6,566 bases of DNA from Methanobacteriota archaeon (GTDB lineage Archaea > Thermoplasmatota > Thermoplasmata > RBG-16-68-12), in the NCBI GenBank assembly GCA_005879015.1, contig VBMC01000222.1, forward strand, positions 1-6,566. Direction: 5' to 3'. Under the pieces are notes generated by a model. That model made no database searches and was not told the origin of the DNA. It was given only the letters and a program-made list of their open reading frames with translations. The position numbers and the translations under genes were made by a program. Positions 1 through 5,823 of this stretch are shown here, piece after piece. Each line of letters opens with the position of its first letter. Position 1 is the first letter of the stretch.

Positions 1-960
1 CACCGCCTCGTAGCGGAGCGTGACGGGATTCCCGTCGCGTTCGCCGATTAGGACGCACCGCTGGATGTCCACATCGAGCTCCGGTTCCTTCGGCTTCGGG
101 AGCCCATCGATGACGGTCGAGGTCACATCATAGGGGCGCACCTTCGCCCCCTCCACCACGATCTCATCGCGGCTCGCAAGGCCGAGACGGACGATCGCCT
201 CGATCGTCTGCCGGAACGCCGGAGGGAAGGCGACGATGAAGTCCATTTCCTGGACGCCCTTTCCGATCGTCTTCGGCATGGTGACCAGCTCCGAATGAAT
301 TGTGTAGTAGCCCTCCACGACGCCCACGGGCGGCATGAACTCGGACCGCTCGAGCCCGGAGAGCGCGGGGACGAACTGGATCTTTCCTTTCCGCAGGATC
401 GGGGCGTCCATCGAGAACTCGTCGAAGATCGTCCGGATGGCATAGGGGGGAACGAAGATCCCTGGCTCCCCGCCGGATACCACCGCGCCGCTGCTGCGGA
501 GGAGGACCTTATGGACCTTGTCGAGTTTGCTCGCACCGTAGGCGCCCATCACGTTCATCGTCCCGGGCGTGGAGCCGATGCCGAGGACGCACGTGACGCC
601 GGCGTCCTTCGCTCGCGCGTCGAGCTTCAACTGTCGCAGCGTCTGGTGGTACAGGCCGCCGAGGTCGCAATAGTGAATCCCCGCCTCGATGGCCGCCTCC
701 ATGATCGCGACGTTCAGATCGTACCAGGAGCTGTTGATCACGCAGTCCCAGTGTTTCATTTCGCGGACGAGGGAAGGGGAATCGCGTGCATCGATGGGGA
801 CCGGCACGGCCCGTGGATCCCGCTGGGCCGCGGCGAACGCCTCGGCCTTCGGCTCGCTCCTCCCTGCGATGCCGATCCGGTCGACGCCCGGACTCGCCAG
901 GAGATCGGGGACCGTGGACTGGGCCATCGCGCCGTATCCGCCGAGGATGAGGACGTCCAA
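1..960 (-). CDS. Saccharopine dehydrogenase-like NAD(P)-binding protein (3' end outside window)
   Basis: The reading frame stays open for 320 codons from a TTG at 960-958 to the left edge, so the C-terminus is missing. Residues 3-12 form a Rossmann beta strand and dinucleotide-binding turn (VLILGGYGAM). An acidic/basic second strand (IGIAGRSEPKAEA) follows, then HYCDLGG (96-102) and GSTPGTMN (129-136), all typical of the saccharopine dehydrogenase NADP-binding family with its C-terminal catalytic-like domain. Family members usually have about 380-400 residues, so perhaps 60-80 are lost. The family includes saccharopine reductases, carboxynorspermidine synthase and many proteins of unknown substrate; nothing here selects among them. 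I chose TTG because the Rossmann strand begins at once and AGGTG lies 4 nt upstream; no ATG or GTG in this frame lies nearby. It lies 55 nt downstream of the MFS gene on the same strand, but a TATA-like element in the gap suggests its own promoter. Confidence 0.87.
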   Translation of the reverse strand, partial: MDVLILGGYGAMAQSTVPDLLASPGVDRIGIAGRSEPKAEAFAAAQRDPRAVPVPIDARDSPSLVREMKHWDCVINSSWYDLNVAIMEAAIEAGIHYCDLGGLYHQTLRQLKLDARAKDAGVTCVLGIGSTPGTMNVMGAYGASKLDKVHKVLLRSSGAVVSGGEPGIFVPPYAIRTIFDEFSMDAPILRKGKIQFVPALSGLERSEFMPPVGVVEGYYTIHSELVTMPKTIGKGVQEMDFIVAFPPAFRQTIEAIVRLGLASRDEIVVEGAKVRPYDVTSTVIDGLPKPKEPELDVDIQRCVLIGERDGNPVTLRYEAV

Positions 961-992
961 GGGACACCTGGTTCGCAGGAAGACCGGACTTC

Positions 993-1000
993 ATTAATCC
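993..1000 (-). promoter_or_regulatory. Possible TATA box for the saccharopine dehydrogenase-like gene
   Basis: On the minus strand the gap holds CGAAAAGGATTAATGA, an A-rich BRE-like run followed by an AT-rich TATA-like core in otherwise GC-rich DNA. A start site 26-27 nt downstream would fall near 969-970. That leaves a leader of about 9 nt containing the AGGTG that precedes the TTG start. The fit is looser than at the three GTG-start genes. Confidence 0.35.
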
Positions 1001-1015
1001 TTTTCGCACGAGGAC

Positions 1016-2190
1016 TCAGGCGTCCGAGATTCGCGTCGTCCACAGGACGCCGGTCCCTGCAAGGACAAGGGCCACGCTCGTCGCGAAGGCGGGCCCATAT
1101 CCGAAGAGGGCGGCCACGAGGCCTCCGAGCAAGGGCCCGAAGATCGACCCGAAACCCTGGACCGCGTTGAAGGCTCCCAGGGCCCGCGCCCGTCCGCCTT
1201 CCGGCGCCAGGTGGGACACGAGCGTGCAGCTCGCGACGTTGATCATGGCCCAACATGCGCCGACGCCCGCGTGGAGCGCAACCATAAGTCCCAGCCGCGG
1301 TAGGTCGCCGAGTCCCACGATCCCCAGGAGGAAGAAGTGACCTGACTCGCGATGTAGATCGCGAAGATCTCCGGGCTCTCGAACCCGTACACCTGCGAGA
1401 GGAAGATCGGGAAGAAGCTGTAGAAGGCGGTGAAGCCTCCGAATAGGAGGAGCACGCACAACAAGTACGCTCGAAGAGGTCGCGGAAGGCGGTTCCCGCC
1501 GGAATCCGTTCGGGGTCCGACGAAGTGGACGATTCGCATCGGGAGATAGCGCCCTCGCTCGACGCGCGGGTGTGCGTCGACCAGATGGACGTCCTTCCGG
1601 TCGACGCGGACCGTGGCCTCCCGGGTCGCGAATTGGACGACGACGCCGGCGGAGAACGCGAGGGCGGCTCCAATCGCGAACAGGTACCGCATCGACGCCA
1701 GGCCGCCTCCGACCAAGCCCGGGCCTGCCGCCAGCCAAAAGATGCCGAGCGCCAAGCCCGCGACCCAACCCGTCGCCGTCATCCGGCTCATGATCGCGAG
1801 GCGCGCGGGCCAGTCCTCGCGTTTTGACGTCTCCATGAGCAGGACGGTCCCCGCCGGGCCGCTCGCCGCGCCGAGGAATCCGGCGAGCAGGTTTGCGAGA
1901 TAGAATTCGGACATCGTCCGGCTCGCCGCCATCGCGACCAGGGCGATCCCGGAGCCAAGAAATCCGATGAGGAGGAACGGCTTGCGCCGTCCGCGACGGT
2001 CGCACGCGCCACCCCACAGGATGAACGCGGGGACGGAAGCGACGCTCGTCGCGGCGGCGATGATGCCGACATTGAACAGGTTCCCGCCCAATGCGTACGC
2101 GAACAACGGGATCAGGGTCGACGTCGCCCCGCCCGAGATTCCCATCGGGAGGTACGAGTAGTACCAGTGCGACCCATCCGTGCGGCCCAT
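1016..2190 (-). pseudogene. Major facilitator superfamily transporter, frameshifted
   Basis: The frame starting at ATG 2190 encodes TM1-TM7 and part of TM8. It carries MFS motif A between TM2 and TM3 (GGACDRRGRRKP, residues 60-71) and a TM7 around residues 239-265. After IYIASQV (1361-1339) it turns into non-membrane sequence and stops at 1243. A second frame, shifted by one base and ending in TGA at 1016-1018, carries the rest: FFLLGIVGLG, then TM10 (GVGACWAMINVASCTLV), TM11 (AFNAVQGFGSIFGPLLGG) and TM12. Joined, they give about 390 residues, short for a 12-TM MFS protein. The end of TM8, the TM8-TM9 loop and the start of TM9 seem absent, so the lesion may be a deletion of 3n+1 bases rather than a one-base slip. 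GAGG at 2196-2199 lies 5 nt before the ATG and supports that start. The substrate is unknown; sugar or drug efflux are typical roles. Either real gene decay or an assembly error would explain the sequence. Confidence 0.8.
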
Positions 2191-2235
2191 CCCATCCTCA
2201 GTTCTCGCGAGCGGGGCCGGCGCACAAGCCCCCGG

Positions 2236-2241
2236 GTATTT
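2236..2241 (-). promoter_or_regulatory. Weak candidate TATA element for the MFS gene
   Basis: The minus strand reads GCAGAAATACCC here, an A-rich stretch with an AAATAC core. It would place transcription start near 2212 and give a leader of about 22 nt that includes the GAGG ribosome site. Only position and base composition support it. Confidence 0.25.
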
Positions 2242-2253
2242 CTGCTTTTTGCG

Positions 2254-2286
2254 TTCGAAATTCGATTCCGCGAAATGATACGAAAC
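2254..2286. repeat. CGAAA repeat cluster with small palindromes, possible operator
   Basis: The divergent region between the MFS gene and the ABC operon contains CGAAA at 2256, 2271 and 2281. It also has the overlapping palindromes TTCGAA (2254-2259) and CGAAATTCG (2256-2264). The cluster lies just upstream of the operon's TATA box (2311-2317) and upstream of the MFS gene on the other strand, where an operator for either direction could sit. No regulator gene is in the window, and short AT-richer repeats can arise by chance. Confidence 0.3.
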
Positions 2287-2302
2287 ACGGATTGCGTCGT
2301 CG

Positions 2303-2317
2303 CCGATAAGCTATATC
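2303..2317 (+). promoter_or_regulatory. TATA box and upstream element of the ABC importer operon
   Basis: CGATAAG is followed by CTATATC (2311-2317), an archaeal BRE/TATA-like arrangement. The TATA centre at about 2314 lies 27 nt before the GTG at 2341, the usual archaeal TATA-to-start distance. This predicts a leaderless mRNA beginning at the GTG and argues against upstream in-frame starts at 2167 and 2275. Confidence 0.6.
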
Positions 2318-2340
2318 AGAAAGGGGGGTTTCACCGCCTC

Positions 2341-3402
2341 GTGGGACATCTCCGCACGAACCTCGCCTTCACGGCGGTGGCCATCGCTTCGGTCTTGCTC
2401 TCCGGGGCCGTCCTCTTCGGCTACCTCTCGACGGCTCCCACGGCCCTGACGCTGCGCCTCGGTTTCTTCCCAAACGTGACCCACGCACAGGCCCTCTATG
2501 GCGTCGCCACGGGCGCGTATGAGCGTGCCCTCCACCAGGGGTTGGGAATCGATTTCTTGGTCCAACCTCAAGCATTCAATGCGGGGCCCGCGGCCATCCA
2601 AGCGCTCTTGTCCAACCATGTCGACGTCGTGTTCGTCGGCCCGTCGCCCACCCTGAACGGACTTTCGGTCGCACCGGACGTCCTCCGAGTGATCGCCGGG
2701 GCGTCGAGCGGCGGAGCATTGTTCGTCGCTCAACCTTCCCTGAGCGTGACTTCGGACGTGGATTTCAGCGGAAAAAAATTCGCGACGCCCCAATGGGGGA
2801 ATACCCAGGATATCGCGCTCAAACACTACCTGCTGGTGCGGGGGCACAGGACGCTCGATGAGGGCGGAGACGTCGACGTCATCAACGCGGCGAACCCGGA
2901 GATCCTCACGTTGTTCAAACTGGGCCAGATCGATGGCGCCTGGGTCCCGGAACCCTGGGGGACTCGGTTGATTCAAGAAGCGAATGCGAAGGTGATCCTG
3001 GACGAACGGGACCTGTGGCCGGGTCGGCAATTCGTGACGACCCAGCTTGTGACCACGAAACGATACTTGGAACGACACCCCGACGTCATCACCTCCTTTC
3101 TCCGCACGTACGTGAACCTGACTCTCCAACTGCAACGGGCAACTGCCTCCGACCTGAGGATCATCAACGACGAAATCTACAATTTGACGACGAGCAGGCT
3201 CAAGCAAGAGACCATCACCGCGGCTTTCGGGAATTTCAATGTCACGTACGATCCGATCGCGGCATCGCTCGGAACCTACCTCGCCTGGTCGCAGGAGCTC
3301 GGGTTCCTGTCGCGCGACGTGCAACCCGGCTCGCTTTACGACTTGAGCCTGCTCAATCAAGTCCTCAATGAGAAGGGGCTTCCCCCGGTGAGCGGACGAT
3401 GA
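2341..3402 (+). CDS. ABC transporter substrate-binding protein, NitT/TauT/SsuA type
   Basis: This 353-residue extracytoplasmic binding protein would deliver ligand to the ATPase and permease encoded next. Residues 7-29 form one hydrophobic segment. There is no lipobox cysteine, so it is probably an uncleaved anchor or plain signal peptide. The mature part begins LRLGFFPNVTHAQALYG (38-54). It continues with FNAGPAAIQALL (79-90), VDVVFVGPSPTLNG (94-107), KKFATPQWGNTQDIAL (145-160), IDGAWVPEPWG (197-207) and DERDLWPG (221-228), all typical of the NMT1/SsuA-like family that binds sulfonates, nitrate, bicarbonate or pyrimidine precursors. The PxxxHAQ and AGP patterns resemble proteins annotated as aliphatic-sulfonate binding, but annotation in this family is often unreliable. 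The frame is open from 2167, overlapping the divergent MFS start, and also has an ATG at 2275. I prefer GTG 2341 because the membrane segment starts there and a TATA box is centred 27 nt upstream. Its TGA overlaps the next ATG (ATGA). Confidence 0.9.
   Translation: MGHLRTNLAFTAVAIASVLLSGAVLFGYLSTAPTALTLRLGFFPNVTHAQALYGVATGAYERALHQGLGIDFLVQPQAFNAGPAAIQALLSNHVDVVFVGPSPTLNGLSVAPDVLRVIAGASSGGALFVAQPSLSVTSDVDFSGKKFATPQWGNTQDIALKHYLLVRGHRTLDEGGDVDVINAANPEILTLFKLGQIDGAWVPEPWGTRLIQEANAKVILDERDLWPGRQFVTTQLVTTKRYLERHPDVITSFLRTYVNLTLQLQRATASDLRIINDEIYNLTTSRLKQETITAAFGNFNVTYDPIAASLGTYLAWSQELGFLSRDVQPGSLYDLSLLNQVLNEKGLPPVSGR
3387..3391 (+). promoter_or_regulatory. Ribosome binding site of the ABC ATPase gene
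   Basis: GGTGA lies 7 nt before the ATG at 3399, inside the end of the binding-protein gene. It supports the start that forms the ATGA stop/start overlap and indicates leadered, coupled translation within the operon. Confidence 0.5.
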
Positions 3403-4187
3403 AAGGGGCCGACCTGAAACTGGTCATGCTGGGGAAGCGATTCGGGGGCAATGCTGGCCAAACGGAAGCGCTGCGCGATGTGAACCTCGAAATTCGGGGG
3501 GGCGAGTTCGTCACGATCGTGGGTCCCTCGGGGTGCGGGAAGTCGACCCTCCTCAGTTTGGTTGCGGGTCTCGAGGAGCCGACGACCGGCTGGGTCGCCA
3601 TGGACGGCCATCGTGTGCACGGCCCGGGGGCGGACCGGATCGTTGTGTTCCAGGACGCGGCCCTGTTTCCATGGCTCGATGTGACGGGCAACGTCGAATT
3701 CGGGCTCCGGGTGGCAGGCGTCCCGCGGAAAGATCGTCAACAGCGGGTCCTCGAGCATCTCGAAATGGTCCAACTCGAGAAGTTCGCTCACGCTCGGGTT
3801 CACGAACTGTCGGGTGGGATGAAGCAGCGGGTCGCCCTGGCGCGCGCCCTCGTCCTCCGACCTCGGGTCCTCCTCATGGACGAACCGTTTGCGGCCCTCG
3901 ATGTCCAGATCCGCGAGGAGATGCAATCGGTCGTCCAAGACCTCTGGGTGCGTAGCGGCACAACGACCCTGTTCGTCACGCATGACGTCCGCGAAGCGGC
4001 GGTCCTCGGCGACCGAATCGTGGTCCTCTCCCACCGACCAGGCACGGTAAGCGCGATCCTCGAGAATGGCGCGAGGAGACCCCGAACCCTGAACGACGCG
4101 GGAGTCGTGGAAGCGATCCGGCGCTCGAACGAGATTCTGAAAGCGGAGGTCCAATGGTCGAGCAACCAGCCCAAGATGCAGCTGTGA
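3399..4187 (+). CDS. ABC transporter ATP-binding protein, NitT/TauT/SsuB type
   Basis: This 262-residue cytoplasmic ATPase would power the importer. All nucleotide-binding motifs are present and intact: Walker A GPSGCGKST (42-50), Q-loop VVFQDAALFPWL (82-93, Q85), signature LSGGMKQR (137-144), Walker B VLLMDEP with catalytic Glu162, D-loop ALD (166-168) and switch His195 (VTHD). The FQDAALFPWLDVTGNV stretch and the VLSHRPGTV segment (209-217) are characteristic of the SsuB/TauB/NrtD group. Length is normal for the family. The ATG overlaps the preceding TGA by 4 nt, and the C-terminus overlaps the permease gene by 34 nt, so the three genes are almost certainly co-transcribed. Ligand choice lies with the binding protein and permease, so I give no symbol. 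Confidence 0.95.
   Translation: MKGADLKLVMLGKRFGGNAGQTEALRDVNLEIRGGEFVTIVGPSGCGKSTLLSLVAGLEEPTTGWVAMDGHRVHGPGADRIVVFQDAALFPWLDVTGNVEFGLRVAGVPRKDRQQRVLEHLEMVQLEKFAHARVHELSGGMKQRVALARALVLRPRVLLMDEPFAALDVQIREEMQSVVQDLWVRSGTTTLFVTHDVREAAVLGDRIVVLSHRPGTVSAILENGARRPRTLNDAGVVEAIRRSNEILKAEVQWSSNQPKMQL
4145..4150 (+). promoter_or_regulatory. Strong Shine-Dalgarno site of the permease gene
   Basis: GGAGGT lies inside the ATPase coding sequence, 3 nt before the ATG at 4154. It is a near-perfect anti-16S match with unusually tight spacing. It supports that start and translation of the permease from the operon mRNA. Confidence 0.6.
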
Positions 4188-4915
4188 AGCGCCGCCGCGA
4201 GCGGAGCCTCGCTTGGGAGTTCCGGCACCTCATCCCGATGGTCGCGATCGCGATTTCCGCCATCGCGATCTGGGAGCTGATCTTCCGATCCGGGGTCTGG
4301 GGGTTCCTGTTCCCGGGTCCCACCCAGGTCGCCCGCGCCCTCGTCGACTTCTGGAACAGCACCCGGCTCGTCCGGGCGATCGTCGCCACGCTCCGCCGAC
4401 TCGCGGTGGGCTTCCTCATTTCGCTCGTGCTGGGCGCCCTGCTCGCGTTCCTCATGGTGCGATTCACCACCTTCGGGAAGGGGATCCAACCGTACATCCT
4501 CGGACTGCAGACCTTCCCGTCCATCGCGTGGGTCCCGCTCAGCCTGATCTGGTTCGGGTTCTCGGACGCACTGCGGACCGTGCCTCCGGTGTACCTTCAG
4601 GCGGCGCGCAACATGGGTTCCGACGGCATGGACCTGATCCTCCGGGTGACCGTCCCGGCCGCCCTGCCGCATCTGATCTCCGCGGCCAAAGTCGGATGGT
4701 CTTTCGCGTGGCGGTCGCTGATCGGAGCAGAGATCATCTTCGCCACGGTCGGGCTCGGCTTTCTGCTCAATGCCTCCGCTTCCGTTCCAGACATCGCCGG
4801 GGTCATGGGCGTCATGCTCGTGATCCTCGTCATCGGCATCGTCGTCGATCAGTTGGCGTTCACGAAGACGCAGGAGTGGGCGAGTCGAAGGCGAGGCCTC
4901 CGCCCCCGCCGCTGA
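4154..4915 (+). CDS. ABC transporter permease, SsuC/TauC type, apparently lacking one membrane segment
   Basis: This 253-residue membrane protein should form the channel of the importer. After a basic N-terminus (12-17), hydrophobic segments lie near residues 27-44, 83-102, 111-136, 192-206 and 217-235. FLFPGPTQVARAL (51-63), LQTFPSIAWVPLSLIWFG (118-135) and the EAA coupling loop QAARNMG...VPAALP (149-172) place it firmly in the SsuC/TauC/NrtB family. The oddity is at residues 135-145: WFGFSDA runs straight into LRTVPP. In E. coli SsuC, as I recall it, WFGIDEA is followed by about 21 hydrophobic residues (one full TM helix) before IRNID. That helix is missing here, with the frame kept. Five helices would put the EAA loop on the wrong side, so the gene may be inactive or the sequence may have lost about 63 bases in assembly. 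It ends 32 nt before the convergent exporter gene. Confidence 0.9.
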   Translation: MVEQPAQDAAVKRRRERSLAWEFRHLIPMVAIAISAIAIWELIFRSGVWGFLFPGPTQVARALVDFWNSTRLVRAIVATLRRLAVGFLISLVLGALLAFLMVRFTTFGKGIQPYILGLQTFPSIAWVPLSLIWFGFSDALRTVPPVYLQAARNMGSDGMDLILRVTVPAALPHLISAAKVGWSFAWRSLIGAEIIFATVGLGFLLNASASVPDIAGVMGVMLVILVIGIVVDQLAFTKTQEWASRRRGLRPRR

Positions 4916-4916
4916 T

Positions 4917-4931
4917 CCGAACATTGTTCGG
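4917..4931. terminator. Palindrome in the convergent gap, possible terminator hairpin or protein site
   Basis: CCGAACATTGTTCGG is a perfect inverted repeat (CCGAACA, one T, TGTTCGG) that could form a 6-bp stem with a 3-nt loop on either strand. It follows the permease stop directly. GATCCGA occurs on both sides (4914-4920 and 4936-4942), and a second, overlapping weak hairpin spans 4928-4942. No T-run follows on either strand, and archaeal termination usually needs one, so the terminator role is tentative. Confidence 0.35.
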
Positions 4932-4947
4932 GTTCGATCCGAGGTGA

Positions 4948-5754
4948 TCACAGGAGATCGTAGACTAGCTTCGCCGCCGCGATGAACAAGACGACGATGA
5001 AAATCAACGCAACGGATCGGGTCTTGAGTTTCGCGAGGCCCCATCGAGAGCCGATGAAGGCCCCGACAAACACGACCGGCATCAGGATGGGAATGAGGAC
5101 ATACGCTTCCGGCCAGGCGAAACCCGTAGGCCGAAGCGCGAGGCCCGCAACGTACGCGGCGAAGCCGACCGCCGCTGTCGGGATGATGAGCAACGAGGAC
5201 GTCCCAATCGCCTTCCGGGTCTTCCGCCCGAGAACGTACACGAGGAGCGGGACGTTCAGGAGGCCACCCCCGATGCCCATGGCACCGGAGAGAAACCCGG
5301 ATCCGGCCGTGGACGCCGCGGTTCCGACGACTCGGGGTCGGGTCAGCAACGCGTCGTTGTCGTCATCGATGGAACGTTGGTTCCGGACCCAATCGAGCAC
5401 CATGTAGACGCCGAACAGGAGGAGCACCACGGCGAAGAAGGCCTTGAAAGTCCTTTCATCCAAGACGACCAACGTGAAGAACGTCCCGACCACGGCCCCC
5501 AGCAAGGCGCCCGTCACGAGGAGACTTCCGAGGCGGAAATCGACGAGGCCGCGGCGATGGTGGTTGATCACGGACGAGGCTGCTGTCGCCATCGTCAACG
5601 TGAGCGAGATCGGCACCGCGAGGTCCTTGGACGAGACTCCGGTCGAGAGGAGGATCGGCACGAAGAGGAGACCGCCGCCGAGGCCCAGATTCGAATAGAT
5701 GAACGCGACGACGAAAATGAGGACGACCTGGAGCGATAGGACGAGGACGTCCAC
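4948..5754 (-). CDS. TauE/SafE-family membrane transporter (sulfite exporter-like)
   Basis: This 268-residue integral membrane protein has about eight hydrophobic segments and the internal duplication typical of the TauE/SafE family: YSNLGLGGGLLFVPILL (20-36) in the first half is matched by SGAMGIGGGLLNVPLLVYV (156-174) in the second. The halves are joined by a charged linker (122-141). GTSSLL (184-189) and ALxIFIVVLFIAAAKL near the C-terminus also fit, and length is normal. Characterised members are linked to export of sulfite or sulfoacetate or to taurine metabolism, but many have unknown substrates. It converges on a sulfonate-type ABC importer, which makes sulfite or another sulfur oxyanion a reasonable but unproven substrate. 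The start is GTG 5754, with an AT-rich TATA element centred 26 nt upstream, so the mRNA is probably leaderless. The TGA at 4948-4950 lies 32 nt from the permease stop. Confidence 0.93.
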   Translation of the reverse strand: MDVLVLSLQVVLIFVVAFIYSNLGLGGGLLFVPILLSTGVSSKDLAVPISLTLTMATAASSVINHHRRGLVDFRLGSLLVTGALLGAVVGTFFTLVVLDERTFKAFFAVVLLLFGVYMVLDWVRNQRSIDDDNDALLTRPRVVGTAASTAGSGFLSGAMGIGGGLLNVPLLVYVLGRKTRKAIGTSSLLIIPTAAVGFAAYVAGLALRPTGFAWPEAYVLIPILMPVVFVGAFIGSRWGLAKLKTRSVALIFIVVLFIAAAKLVYDLL

Positions 5755-5775
5755 GGCGTACGAAAGCCTGGGCCG

Positions 5776-5784
5776 TATTAATTA
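5776..5784 (-). promoter_or_regulatory. TATA box of the TauE/SafE-family gene
   Basis: The minus strand reads TAATTAATA, the most AT-rich 9-mer nearby. Its centre lies about 26 nt before the GTG at 5754, predicting a leaderless transcript. On this strand the adjacent upstream 8 bp are CGGGGTAG (5785-5792), in the BRE position. Confidence 0.6.
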
Positions 5785-5787
5785 CTA

Positions 5788-5799
5788 CCCCGAAAATAT
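5788..5799 (+). promoter_or_regulatory. BRE/TATA-like promoter of the ThiI-family gene
   Basis: CCCCG precedes AAAATAT (5793-5799), whose centre at about 5797 is 27 nt before the GTG at 5824. This again matches a leaderless start. An in-frame TGA at 5818-5820 excludes any more upstream start, so the promoter position and the coding start agree independently. Confidence 0.6.
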
Positions 5800-5823
5800 G
5801 GGTCCACGGACGGTCCGTGAAAC

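Noticed and set aside
295..1170. Long plus-strand open frame of about 290 codons.
   Set aside because: Its translation is rich in Arg, His and Gly and has no recognisable domain. It lies opposite the clearly conserved saccharopine dehydrogenase-like frame and the MFS end.
1321..1350. Programmed ribosomal frameshifting in the MFS gene.
   Set aside because: There is no slippery heptamer or obvious downstream structure, and part of the fold seems missing at the junction, so a deletion or sequence error is simpler.
2167..2340. Upstream extension of the binding-protein frame, with starts at 2167 (ATG) or 2275 (ATG).
   Set aside because: The extra residues are arginine-rich, not signal-like, and the longest form overlaps the divergent MFS start. 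The TATA box at 2311-2317 would lie inside the coding region, and the membrane segment begins just after GTG 2341.
2311..3360. Minus-strand open frame of about 349 codons opposite the binding protein.
   Set aside because: It has no family motif and a composition typical of an antisense shadow. The plus strand holds a full-length binding protein.
4930..4942. GGGTTCGATCCGA resembles a tRNA T-arm, which could hint at a tRNA remnant or attachment site.
   Set aside because: The bases flanking the TTCGATC loop do not form the required 5-bp stem, and no acceptor, anticodon arm or integrase gene is nearby.
3800..5044. Minus-strand open frame of about 414 codons opposite the ABC ATPase and permease.
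   Set aside because: It is a low-complexity Arg/Asp/Glu-rich antisense frame created by GC-rich codon use. The plus strand carries complete ABC motifs across the same stretch.
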